This document shows, in pieces, positions 7,101-13,223 of a stretch of DNA of 15,598 nucleotides. Within the stretch, counting starts at the first letter, position 1. Every line of letters starts with the position of its first letter. The DNA comes from Peptococcaceae bacterium (GTDB lineage: Bacteria; Bacillota; Peptococcia; DRI-13; UBA5745), in contig JAISDM010000096.1 in NCBI GenBank assembly GCA_031264885.1, positions 1 to 15,598 of the forward strand, read 5' to 3'. The notes below the pieces were generated by a model that saw only the letters and a program-made list of their open reading frames with translations, was not told where the DNA came from and searched no databases. A program made the position numbers and the translations under genes.

Positions 7101-8533
7101 CCCTGATCAAGATCGATGAGGGCAGCAATTTGGGCGCCGCCCGGATCCGCGTCCGCTCCCTGAAGGCCGGGATCAAGGAGAGGGCCAAGCACCGGCAAGT
7201 GGCGGCCGCCGAAAGAAGCAGCGCCTTCCGTTCCGTGCTTTTTACCCCGAAAATGAAAAAAGAGCATACGATTTTGTGCCCGCAAATGTCTCCCATTCAT
7301 TTCCAATTCCTGGAGGCCGCCTTCCGCACCTCCGGCTATCAGGTGGCGATTTTGCCGGATCTGGACAAAGGAGCGGTGGAGGACGGCCTGAAATTTGTCA
7401 ACAACGACGCGTGTTATCCCTGTGTGCTGGTGACGGGACAGTTGATTCACGCGCTGAAAAGCGGGCGGTATGACCCCCAGAGAACGTCTGTTCTGATCTC
7501 CCAGACCGGCGGCGGCTGCCGCGCCACCAATTATGTGGCGTTCATACGCAAGGCCATGCGGGACGCGGGTTATGGCCAGGCGCCGGTGATCCCCATCAGC
7601 CTCCAGGGGCTGGAGAAGCATCCTGGTTTCAAGCTCTCGCCGGGCCTGATTCAGAAGTGTATGATGGGGCTGATTTACGGCGACCTGTTTATGCGGGTTC
7701 TGTATAAGACCCGGCCTTATGAGGCGGCGCCGGGGGCGGCGGATCAGCTGTATCAATACTGGGTCAAGAAATCCAGGGAGAATGTGCAAAACGGCAATAT
7801 GATCCGGTTCAATCAAAACATAAACGCCATCATCCGCGATTTTGACCGTCTGCCGCTTCTGCCGCTGCTGAAACCCAAAGTGGGCCTGGTGGGCGAGATT
7901 TTGGTAAAATTCCATCCCACCGCCAATAACGACATTGTAAAAATCATCGAGGATGAGGGCGGGGAGGCGGTCATGCCCGACTTAATCGACTTCTTCCTGT
8001 ACTGCGCGTACAATTCCCATTTCAAGGAGCGGTATACGGAGGGTTCCTGGTGGGGGAGGCTGACGGGGGACGCGATGATCGCCGTCATTGAGATGTTCCG
8101 GTGGAATATGCGCAGGGCGCTGAACAAGAGTGAGCGGTTCAAGGGGCCTTCCTTCATCGGGCACATCGCCGAGATGGCCAAAAACATCGTCTCTCTGGGG
8201 AATCAGGCGGGGGAGGGCTGGTTTCTGACCGGGGAAATGGCGGAATTGATCGAGGGCGGGGTCAACAACATCGTCTGTATGCAGCCATTCGCCTGTCTGC
8301 CCAATCATGTGACCGGCAGGGGCGCCATCAAGGCGCTGCGCCGGAAATACCCCCTGTCCAATGTGGTGGCGGTGGACTATGATCCGGGCGCCAGCGAGGT
8401 GAACCAGCTCAACCGGATCAAGCTGATGCTGGCCACCGCTTTTAAGATGCTGCGCGAGGAACAGGCGCCGCCGGCGCCGGCGGATCCGGGTTTCGGGCGG
8501 CGGAACGCCGCTTTCGCGGCGCCGCGCCCGTAG
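4187..8533 (+). CDS. Giant acyl-CoA dehydratase activase-related Fe-S ATPase (double BadF/HgdC domain plus DUF2229/HgdB-like region)
   Basis: This 1448-residue protein joins two ASKHA-fold ATPase domains of the BadF/BadG/HgdC family with a DUF2229-type segment and a 2-hydroxyacyl-CoA dehydratase-like C-terminal part. Domain 1 (about 20-275) begins VDIGSTTVK and has Cys138 (NGTCAGGTG) and Cys177 (SRCGVF). Domain 2 (about 335-600) begins GIDAGSTTSK and has Cys461 and Cys500. Both pairs are 39 residues apart, the spacing of the cluster-binding cysteines in HgdC-type activators. A cysteine group (615, 622, 625, 629, 648) follows, then conserved cysteines 738, 950, 1076, 1079, 1111 and 1370. Known small homologues use ATP to drive low-potential electron transfer to a dehydratase; the role of the giant fused forms is not established. 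Start: ATG with GGGAGAG 6 bases upstream. No separate dehydratase subunit genes are nearby. The last 25 or so residues are low-complexity and repeat-derived. Confidence 0.92.
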   Translation: MSDQQIQANQGAGRESALRMGVDIGSTTVKVMILDSEGRTVYQNYRRHFSDIRASILDILGETRNRMGDVSVKAVITGSGGLALASLMGLPFVQEVVACTKTVEEVIPDTDVAIELGGEDAKITYFGPNMEQRMNGTCAGGTGAFIDQMAVLLQTDAEGLNALAGRHKVIYSIASRCGVFAKTDIQPLINEGAAKEDIAASVMQSVVNQTISGLACGKPIRGVVAFLGGPLYFLSSLRERFVETLHIPSENIRFPENSQLFVAMGAALLAAEHPEARAVPLQNILNDLTQLSDEALTPEGVLEPLFRDEADLMEFRRRHGRTRAAQASLERCRGEVFLGIDAGSTTSKAVLTDAGGNVLYSHYASNKGEPLDLCVEILKDIYSKLPEGAYIANAFVTGYGEALIKAALQADGGEVETIAHYKAAQRFLPGVDFILDIGGQDMKAIKIQEGVIESILLNEACSSGCGSFIETFAQSLNVSVEEFSREALFSKKPIDLGSRCTVFMNSKVKQAQKEGAQVADISAGLSYSVIKNALYKVVKIRRKEDFGKKIIAQGGTFHNEAVLRAFEIETGVEVVRPDIAGLMGAYGAALIAGERYKPGYRSSLLPLSELDAFSCQKQYKYCGKCANNCLLTVNTFSGKRSFISGNRCERGAGLPLPAQKLPNLFDYKLKRIFDYASLPLEKAPRGEVGIPRVLNMYENYPFWHTFFTRLGFRVVLSPKSTKEIYEKGMETIPSESVCYPAKIAHGHIAALRERGIRFIFYPAVTYEYMEFKDSNNHYNCPVVASYPEVIKNNMDEVQSDVIYKSPFLTLNRKTKLKKTLHRTLADFNVSLREISEAVNLAWDEMHRAKADIQHKGEETVAWLNRTGKKGVVLCGRPYHVDPEINHGLAGIITAEGMAVLTEDSVSHLAKAQRPLRVVDQWVYHSRLYRAAEFVAGEPCLELVQLTSFGCGLDAVTADQVAEILQAKNKIYTLIKIDEGSNLGAARIRVRSLKAGIKERAKHRQVAAAERSSAFRSVLFTPKMKKEHTILCPQMSPIHFQFLEAAFRTSGYQVAILPDLDKGAVEDGLKFVNNDACYPCVLVTGQLIHALKSGRYDPQRTSVLISQTGGGCRATNYVAFIRKAMRDAGYGQAPVIPISLQGLEKHPGFKLSPGLIQKCMMGLIYGDLFMRVLYKTRPYEAAPGAADQLYQYWVKKSRENVQNGNMIRFNQNINAIIRDFDRLPLLPLLKPKVGLVGEILVKFHPTANNDIVKIIEDEGGEAVMPDLIDFFLYCAYNSHFKERYTEGSWWGRLTGDAMIAVIEMFRWNMRRALNKSERFKGPSFIGHIAEMAKNIVSLGNQAGEGWFLTGEMAELIEGGVNNIVCMQPFACLPNHVTGRGAIKALRRKYPLSNVVAVDYDPGASEVNQLNRIKLMLATAFKMLREEQAPPAPADPGFGRRNAAFAAPRP

Positions 8534-8604
8534 GGGCGGGGGGCCGGGGCGCCGGAATGGTTCGGAATAGCGGGGTCCGGGCGGCAGGATGCCGCCCCTA
8601 CGGT
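8494..8604 (+). repeat. Palindromic intergenic element, copy 2, overlapping the end of the activase gene
   Basis: The 23-bp core at 8579-8601 is identical to the cores at 3277 and 15413, and a 32-bp stretch (8573-8604) is identical to 15407-15438. Its inverted partner is only the 10-bp GTAGGGGCGG at 8530-8539, which contains the TAG stop codon (8531-8533) of the activase gene. Upstream, 8495-8511 has the same plan (GGGCGGC, five bases, GCCGC) and looks like a diverged copy inside the coding sequence. A GC stem CGGGCG/CGCCCG (8494-8499 with 8525-8530) is also possible. Confidence 0.75.
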
Positions 8605-8652
8605 GTGGGGAATAAAGACGCCGGAATGAATCGAAAGAAGGGGGGCAATGGT

Positions 8653-9834
8653 ATGCGGGATATTCGGGCGCGGGCGGAGGCGCTGTCCGGGGAGATTGTC
8701 CGGTGGCGGCGCGGCTTTCATCAGATTCCGGAGATCGGGTTTGACACGGCCGAAACTGAGAAGCGGATCATCGCTGCTTTGGGGGAAATGGGGATCACGG
8801 AGCTGCGCTCCGGCATCGCGGGGCATGGGGTGGCCGCTTTGATCCGGGGCCAAAATCCCGGGGGGTGCCTGGCCTTGCGCGCTGACTGCGACGGGCTGCC
8901 TGTCCGGGAGGAGACGGGGCTTCCTTTCGCTTCCCGCAATGGCAATGCCCACGCCTGCGGCCATGACGCGCATATGGCCATGCTTCTGGGCGCGGCCAAG
9001 ATTCTGTGCCAGAACCGCTCCGCTTTGAAGGGGACGGTCAAACTGATTTTTCAGCCCTATGAGGAAGGCGCGCTGGGGGCGGCCGCCATGATCCGGGAGG
9101 GCGTGCTGGACAATCCCAGGACGGACGCCGCCGCGGGGCTTCATACGGGTTCTTTGTTCAAGGGGATCCCGGCGGGCTGCTTCGGATACCGGTCGGGGCG
9201 GCTGAACGCGTCTGTGGCCGAGTTCTCGGTGGTTTTCACAGGCAAGGGCGGCCACGCGTCCACGCCCCATCTGACGGTGGATCCCATTATGATGGCGGCT
9301 CAGGCGGTCGTCCAGCTGGAGATCATGGCCGGCCGGGAGCTGCCGCCCGGTTCCGGTGTCCTGAGCGTTACCCGGCTTTCGGGCGGCAGCGCGCATAATA
9401 TTACCCCTGAATCCTGCCAGATCCAGGGGACCGTCCGGGCGCTGGCCCCGGAAAGCGACGTTTATCTGCGGGGAAGGCTGGAGGATATCTGCCGCCACAT
9501 CGCTGAAAGCGGCCGGGGAAGCGCCCAGGTGACGTATGACGCCCGCTGCCCGGCCATCGCCAATGATCCGGCTTTGACGGAGACGCTGCGGCGCGTTCTG
9601 ACCGGGCTGTTCGGTGAGAAAGACGTGGTTTTGATTCATGACGCGGCCATGTTTGGAGAGGATATGAGCGAATACACGCAGCGCGTTCCCGGGGTTTATT
9701 TTTTCCACTCGTCCGTATTTGGGGACGGCCGGGATTATCCCCACCATCATCCCAAATTTACGGTCAACGAGGACGTGCTGTGGCGCGGCTCGGCGGCGCT
9801 GGCGGCCTTCGCCATGAATTGGGATTCGCCGTAG
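8653..9834 (+). CDS. M20-family metallo-amidohydrolase (N-acyl amino acid hydrolase type)
   Basis: The 393-residue product matches the usual length of M20D amidohydrolases such as hippurate or IAA-amino acid hydrolases, which cleave N-acyl amino acids with a two-metal centre. Visible motifs are RADCDGLPVREETGLPFAS, the metal-binding HACGHDAH (100-107), the EEG pair (Glu137/138), GLHTG (His164), GGHAS at the start of the lid domain, and a C-terminal HHHPKF (364-369) carrying the last histidine ligand. The start ATG at 8653 is preferred because GAAGGGGGG ends 7-8 bases before it; earlier in-frame starts at 8557 and 8626 would put the palindromic repeat into the protein or lack a good ribosome site. 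No promoter was recognised, so it may be transcribed with the upstream gene. The substrate cannot be told from sequence. Confidence 0.9.
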   Translation: MRDIRARAEALSGEIVRWRRGFHQIPEIGFDTAETEKRIIAALGEMGITELRSGIAGHGVAALIRGQNPGGCLALRADCDGLPVREETGLPFASRNGNAHACGHDAHMAMLLGAAKILCQNRSALKGTVKLIFQPYEEGALGAAAMIREGVLDNPRTDAAAGLHTGSLFKGIPAGCFGYRSGRLNASVAEFSVVFTGKGGHASTPHLTVDPIMMAAQAVVQLEIMAGRELPPGSGVLSVTRLSGGSAHNITPESCQIQGTVRALAPESDVYLRGRLEDICRHIAESGRGSAQVTYDARCPAIANDPALTETLRRVLTGLFGEKDVVLIHDAAMFGEDMSEYTQRVPGVYFFHSSVFGDGRDYPHHHPKFTVNEDVLWRGSAALAAFAMNWDSP

Positions 9835-9863
9835 GCGGCGCCGGAGCGCCGGTTCCGGCGGGA

Positions 9864-9895
9864 CGCCGCCCGGGATCGGATTGCCGCGGGCGGCG
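9864..9895. terminator. GC-rich stem between convergent genes, possible terminator
   Basis: A perfect 9-bp stem, CGCCGCCCG (9864-9872) with CGGGCGGCG (9887-9895), lies in the 82-bp gap between the stop codons of the amidohydrolase and rubrerythrin genes. No T-run follows on either strand, so intrinsic termination is doubtful; placement is the main support. Confidence 0.35.
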
Positions 9896-9916
9896 GCGCC
9901 AGGGATGCCGGAGGGA

Positions 9917-10450
9917 TCAATAGTTTTCCGGATAGACCTCGAAGTAGGCTTGGGGATGGGCGCAGGCCGGACACTTCTCCGGAGGCGTCGTTCCTTCGTG
10001 GATGTAACCGCAGTTGCGGCAGTGCCAGCGGACGGGCTTGTCTTTCTTGAAGACGCTCTCGTCCTTCAGGTTCTGGAGCAGGGCCAGGTAGCGGGCTTCG
10101 TGTTCTTTCTCCACCTTGCCCACATGCTGGAAGAACGCGGCGATCTCGGCGAAGCCCTCCGCCCGGGCGGTTTTCTCGAAGGAGGGGTACATGTCCGTCC
10201 ATTCCTCGTGTTCTCCCCCGGCGGCGTCTTTCAGGTTGGCGGGCGTATCCCCGATGCCGTCCAGGAAGCGGTAAATGCGCTTGGCGTGTTCTTTTTCATT
10301 GTCCGCCGATTCGGTAAAAATCCCCGCGATCTGTTCGTAGCCTTCTTTTTTGGCCTGGCTGGCGTAGTAGGTATACTTGTTCCTGGCCTTGGATTCTCCG
10401 GCGAAAGCCTCCCATAGGTTTTTTTCTGTCTGACTGCCTTTTAATTCCAT
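9917..10450 (-). CDS. rbr: Rubrerythrin
   Basis: The 177-residue protein has the classic two-part build: an N-terminal ferritin-like four-helix diiron domain and a C-terminal rubredoxin domain. Diiron ligands are visible as Glu19 and two ExxH motifs (Glu52-His55 and Glu114-His117). The rubredoxin iron site is Cys144, Cys147, Cys160 and Cys163 (CRNCGY and CPACAHPQAYFE). Rubrerythrins reduce hydrogen peroxide in the cytoplasm of anaerobes. The ATG is preceded by AAGGAGG at a spacing of 7 bases. It is transcribed alone, away from the two-component operon and toward the amidohydrolase gene. Identity is near certain from motifs and length. Confidence 0.97.
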   Translation of the reverse strand: MELKGSQTEKNLWEAFAGESKARNKYTYYASQAKKEGYEQIAGIFTESADNEKEHAKRIYRFLDGIGDTPANLKDAAGGEHEEWTDMYPSFEKTARAEGFAEIAAFFQHVGKVEKEHEARYLALLQNLKDESVFKKDKPVRWHCRNCGYIHEGTTPPEKCPACAHPQAYFEVYPENY

Positions 10451-10467
10451 GATCTAGCCTCCTTGAT

Positions 10468-10500
10468 GTAATTGAATTCAATAATGTAATTGAGTTTAAT
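10468..10500 (-). promoter_or_regulatory. Tandem AT-rich repeat, candidate operator in the rubrerythrin leader
   Basis: GTAATTGAATTCAAT (10468-10482) and GTAATTGAGTTTAAT (10486-10500) are direct repeats with 13 of 15 bases equal and an 18-bp period. The first holds the perfect palindrome ATTGAATTCAAT. They sit between the predicted -10 box and the ribosome site, where a bound repressor would block transcription. They are not a clear match to a PerR or Fur box. Confidence 0.5.
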
Positions 10501-10502
10501 TT

Positions 10503-10531
10503 ATTATACGAAAAAAAACGGGGGATAACAA
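10503..10531 (-). promoter_or_regulatory. Predicted rubrerythrin promoter
   Basis: On the minus strand TTGTTA (10526-10531) is 17 bp from a perfect TATAAT (10503-10508). The spacer contains an unbroken run of eight T on that strand (10511-10518), which may bend the DNA. The -35 matches the consensus at four of six positions. Confidence 0.6.
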
Positions 10532-10550
10532 GGAAGTGAGAAAATTTTCC

Positions 10551-10587
10551 CGTGGGGGCACGGCATGCCGTGCCCTGTCCCGTTTTC
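10551..10587. repeat. 37-bp palindromic module, copy 1 (inverted relative to 15487)
   Basis: It contains the perfect 20-bp palindrome-type sequence around GGCACGGCATGCCGTGCC followed by a CGTTTTC-type tail. Its reverse complement matches 15487-15523 at 36 of 37 positions. It lies in the divergent gap between the rubrerythrin and two-component promoters. Confidence 0.85.
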
Positions 10588-10604
10588 GCCACTTCTCCCA
10601 GGAG

Positions 10605-10649
10605 GGGAATTCACAGGGAATTCATAATCAGCCTTTATAATGATAATCA
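10605..10649 (+). promoter_or_regulatory. Control region of the two-component operon: 11-bp-phased repeats, TATAAT and Fur/PerR-like box
   Basis: GGGAATTCA occurs at 10605-10613 and 10616-10624, exactly 11 bp apart, the one-turn spacing used by OmpR/PhoB-family regulators. Eleven bases later comes TATAAT (10636-10641) without a good -35, as in promoters activated by such regulators. ATAATGATAATCA (10637-10649) equals 13 bases of the classical Fur consensus, and TTATAATGATAATCA (10635-10649) matches the PerR consensus at 13 of 15. Autoregulation and metal or peroxide control are inferences. Confidence 0.5.
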
Positions 10650-10674
10650 AGGATAAGAACTCGCGAAGGGGGGA

Positions 10675-11382
10675 TTGAGCCGCGTGAAGGAACGGCTGAA
10701 GATTTTGGTCGTCGATGATGAGGCCCGCATGCGGAAATTGATTCGGGATTATTTGAGCGCCAGGAATTATCAGGTGGTGGAAGCCGAGAACGGCAGGCGC
10801 GCCCTGGATTTGTTTTTTCAGGAAAACGATTTTGACTTGGTGATTCTGGATGTGATGATGCCTCAAATGGACGGGTGGGAGGTCTGCAAGGAGATCCGCG
10901 CTTATTCTCAGACGCCCATTGTGATGCTGACGGCCCTCGGGGAGGAACGGGACGAGCTTCTGGGGTTCAGCCTGGGCGTGGACGAGTATGTGAGCAAGCC
11001 TTTCAGCCCCAAAGTTCTGATGGCCCGGGTGGAAGCGCTGATCCGCAGAACCCAGGGCAAGGTGATGGAAAAGAAGCAAATCGGCGGTCTGGCGCTGGAT
11101 ATGGCCAGCTATGAGCTGCGTGTGGACGGGCAGTTGGTGGAGATGAGCCACAAGGAGTTTGAACTGCTGAATTTCCTGATGGAATACCAGGGTCAGGCGT
11201 TGTCCCGGGAGAAGATCCTGAGTCAGGTCTGGAATTACGATTACATGGGGGATTCCAGAACCATCGACACCCACATCAAAAAGATCCGGCAGAAGATCGG
11301 GGACAAAGGCCAGTATATACAAACCGTCCGGGGGATCGGCTATAAGTTTGGAGTTCACTGCAATGATGAAAAAATCCATTAA
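10675..11382 (+). CDS. OmpR/PhoB-family response regulator
   Basis: The product has 235 residues. The receiver domain shows Asp14/Asp15, phosphoacceptor Asp59 (VILDVMMP), Thr86 (MLTALGE) and Lys108 (SKPF). The C-terminal winged-helix DNA-binding domain (about 133-227) shows the family pattern LSREKILSQVWNYDYMGDSRTIDTHIKKIRQKI and TVRGIGYKF. It should bind DNA as a dimer once phosphorylated by the kinase encoded next. The start is uncertain: TTG at 10675 sits very close to the AAGGGGGG site (10666-10673), whereas GTG at 10684 gives 232 residues and an 10-base gap. The gene overlaps the kinase gene by 20 bp, indicating coupled translation. The signal sensed is unknown. Confidence 0.95.
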   Translation: MSRVKERLKILVVDDEARMRKLIRDYLSARNYQVVEAENGRRALDLFFQENDFDLVILDVMMPQMDGWEVCKEIRAYSQTPIVMLTALGEERDELLGFSLGVDEYVSKPFSPKVLMARVEALIRRTQGKVMEKKQIGGLALDMASYELRVDGQLVEMSHKEFELLNFLMEYQGQALSREKILSQVWNYDYMGDSRTIDTHIKKIRQKIGDKGQYIQTVRGIGYKFGVHCNDEKIH

Positions 11383-13210
11383 ATGGAAACTATTCATGGT
11401 GCTCACCGCTGTGATCATTTTTATGGTGGCGATCTTTGGGGCGCTGAACACATTGGTGCTGGAGCGGTATTACTTCTTTCAGAAAACCCGGTTCCTGATC
11501 GGCGCCTGGGACAAAATCAACCGTTTCTACCAGGATCATCAGCTGGATGTCGAGCTGGAGCTGGAAAAACTGAGCGCCAATAACGGCGCTACGCTGTTTA
11601 TCGCGGATTCTGAGTTCAACGTGATTTATCGCTCTGTCAACCGGCCTGTGATACTGTTCCGGACGGTTTTTCCGGCGCCGGCGTATTCCAAATCGGGAAC
11701 CGAGCCGGAGATCCGGATCAATTCACAGGGACAGATAGAGTCTGTGTCCGCGGCTCGCCCCGATTCCCAGGGACAGACGGAGTCTGTGCCTCAGTCTCGC
11801 CCCGATATGCAGATCAAGGCGTCTCAAAGCCGCCCCGACTCACAACCCAAGCCGGCGCCCGGCGGTGTGGACGATTCGTACCTGCCTGTGGATGTGACCG
11901 CCATTTCCTCCGCGCGGTTTTCCTCCAACGGCTTTTTGGTGGAAAGGCGTCATGACGAGAGGCTCAACTTTGAATATCTCCAGCTGGCGGGTAAGCTGGA
12001 CAACGGTTATTATTTGTTCGCCCAGATCGCTGTGGATCCCATTCGGGAGAGCGTCCAGATTTCCAACCAGTTTCTGATGATCTCGGCCCTGATTACATTA
12101 ATCATCGGCGCGGGCCTGATACTGGCCGTGTCCAGGAGTTTTACCCGGCCTATTCTGACCCTGTCCTCCATCGCCCGCAAGATGTCTCAGCTGGATTTTA
12201 CCCAAAGCTACGAGGGGATCGGGGAGGACGAGTTAAATACCCTGGGACAGAGCATCAACGCCATGTCCCGGCAGCTGGAGCAGAAGATCATCGAACTCCA
12301 GAAGACCAATCGGAAGCTGCAGCTGGAGATCGATTATATTTCGGAGATCGACGAAACGCGGCAGGAATTTATTTCCAATTTATCCCATGAGCTGAAAACC
12401 CCTCTGGCCTTGATTCAGGGCTACGCGGAGGGGCTCAGGGACAATGTGATCCAGGATGAGGAAAACAAGGTTTTTTACTGCGACGTGATTCTGGACGAGG
12501 CGGAAAAAACCGGCGCTTTGGTCAAAAAACTGCTGAATCTGATCCAAATGGAATTCGGCTCCAACGAACTGCTGATCCAGTCCTTCGACATGACCCAGCT
12601 GATTCAGTCTTTGCTGAAAAAACACAAGGTGCTCTTTGACTCAAAGGGCGTCCGCGTCTGCTTTGAGCAGGAGGAACCCGCGCCTCTGCGGGCGGATGAA
12701 TACCTCCTGGAGGAAGTGCTGAACAACTACCTGACCAACGCCGTCAATCACGCGGCGGGGGAGAAGGAGATCCGGATATGGACGGAGCTTCAGCCCGGCC
12801 GGGGCGCGGGGATCGCAGACGCCGGTGAGCGTGACGCCGGGAGCCGGGGCGCCGGGGAACGCGGCGATGCCGGGAGCCGGAGCGCCGGGGAACGCGGCGC
12901 AAGGGACCGGGGCGCGGGCGAGCGGGGCGCGGGGATCGCAGAGGCCGGCGAGCGTGATACGGGAAACCAGGGCGCCGGCGAGCGGCTGCGGGTTTCGGTG
13001 TTCAACACGGGCGCGCCCATTCTGGAGCAGGATATGCTCAAGATATGGGACAGCTTCTATAAGGCGGACAAAGCCCGAACCCGGGAATACGGCGGCAACG
13101 GCCTGGGGCTGGCGGTGGTGAAGGCCGCCATACTCCGGCACCACGGCCTGTACGGCGTAGACAACGTAGAAGGCGGCGTAGTCTTCTGGTTTGAGCTGGA
13201 AAAAGGATAA
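11363..13210 (+). CDS. Membrane sensor histidine kinase with repeat insertions
   Basis: The ATG at 11363 has GGAG 9 bases upstream and gives 615 residues; the gene overlaps the regulator gene, so the two form an operon. Order: transmembrane helix 1 (about 10-28), an extracytoplasmic domain with a Gln/Ser/Arg/Pro-rich repeat (about 112-171), transmembrane helix 2 (about 237-260), HAMP (about 260-315), the dimerisation/phosphoacceptor helix with His342 (SNLSHELKTPLALIQGY), and the ATPase domain with N box (NNYLTNAVNHA, about 454-464), FNTG (547-550) and GGNGLGLAVVK. Between the N box and FNTG lies a Gly/Ala/Glu/Arg-rich insertion of about 62 residues (479-541), absent from ordinary kinases of this type. 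All catalytic motifs remain. The protein presumably phosphorylates the adjacent regulator. Confidence 0.93.
   Translation: MMKKSIKWKLFMVLTAVIIFMVAIFGALNTLVLERYYFFQKTRFLIGAWDKINRFYQDHQLDVELELEKLSANNGATLFIADSEFNVIYRSVNRPVILFRTVFPAPAYSKSGTEPEIRINSQGQIESVSAARPDSQGQTESVPQSRPDMQIKASQSRPDSQPKPAPGGVDDSYLPVDVTAISSARFSSNGFLVERRHDERLNFEYLQLAGKLDNGYYLFAQIAVDPIRESVQISNQFLMISALITLIIGAGLILAVSRSFTRPILTLSSIARKMSQLDFTQSYEGIGEDELNTLGQSINAMSRQLEQKIIELQKTNRKLQLEIDYISEIDETRQEFISNLSHELKTPLALIQGYAEGLRDNVIQDEENKVFYCDVILDEAEKTGALVKKLLNLIQMEFGSNELLIQSFDMTQLIQSLLKKHKVLFDSKGVRVCFEQEEPAPLRADEYLLEEVLNNYLTNAVNHAAGEKEIRIWTELQPGRGAGIADAGERDAGSRGAGERGDAGSRSAGERGARDRGAGERGAGIAEAGERDTGNQGAGERLRVSVFNTGAPILEQDMLKIWDSFYKADKARTREYGGNGLGLAVVKAAILRHHGLYGVDNVEGGVVFWFELEKG
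11721..11800 (+). repeat. 42-bp tandem repeat in the sensor domain of the kinase
   Basis: ATTCACAGGGACAGATAGAG (from 11721) recurs as ATTCCCAGGGACAGACGGAG (from 11763), each followed by TCTGTG and later CTCGCCCCGA. The unit encodes 14 residues of the type SQGQ(I/T)ESV..(A/S)RPD. A third, degraded unit follows to about 11850. Confidence 0.75.
12797..12985 (+). repeat. Low-complexity tandem repeats inserted in the kinase ATPase domain
   Basis: 12836-12866 and 12869-12899 are a 33-bp-period tandem repeat with 30 of 31 bases equal, encoding DAGSRGAGERG and DAGSRSAGERG. A longer-range copy, GGGGCGCGGGGATCGCAGA, occurs at 12801-12819 and 12924-12942 (123 bp apart). All periods are multiples of three, so the reading frame is kept. 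Confidence 0.85.
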
Positions 13211-13223
13211 ATATCCATTATTG

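Noticed and set aside
5654..7915. A long open frame on the minus strand inside the activase gene
   Set aside because: It is antisense to clear conserved motifs, has no recognisable domain, and arises from the GC-rich codon pattern of the real gene. Similar antisense frames at 2053-3063, 8377-9750, 12641-13144, 14145-14948 and 15012-15386 were dropped for the same reason.
8557..8652. Longer start for the amidohydrolase at 8557 or 8626
   Set aside because: The extension at 8557 translates the palindromic repeat, and neither site has as good a ribosome site as the ATG at 8653, which also gives the usual family length.
9881..10417. Plus-strand open frame opposite the rubrerythrin gene
   Set aside because: Rubrerythrin on the minus strand has all metal ligands and a good ribosome site; the opposite frame has no family features.
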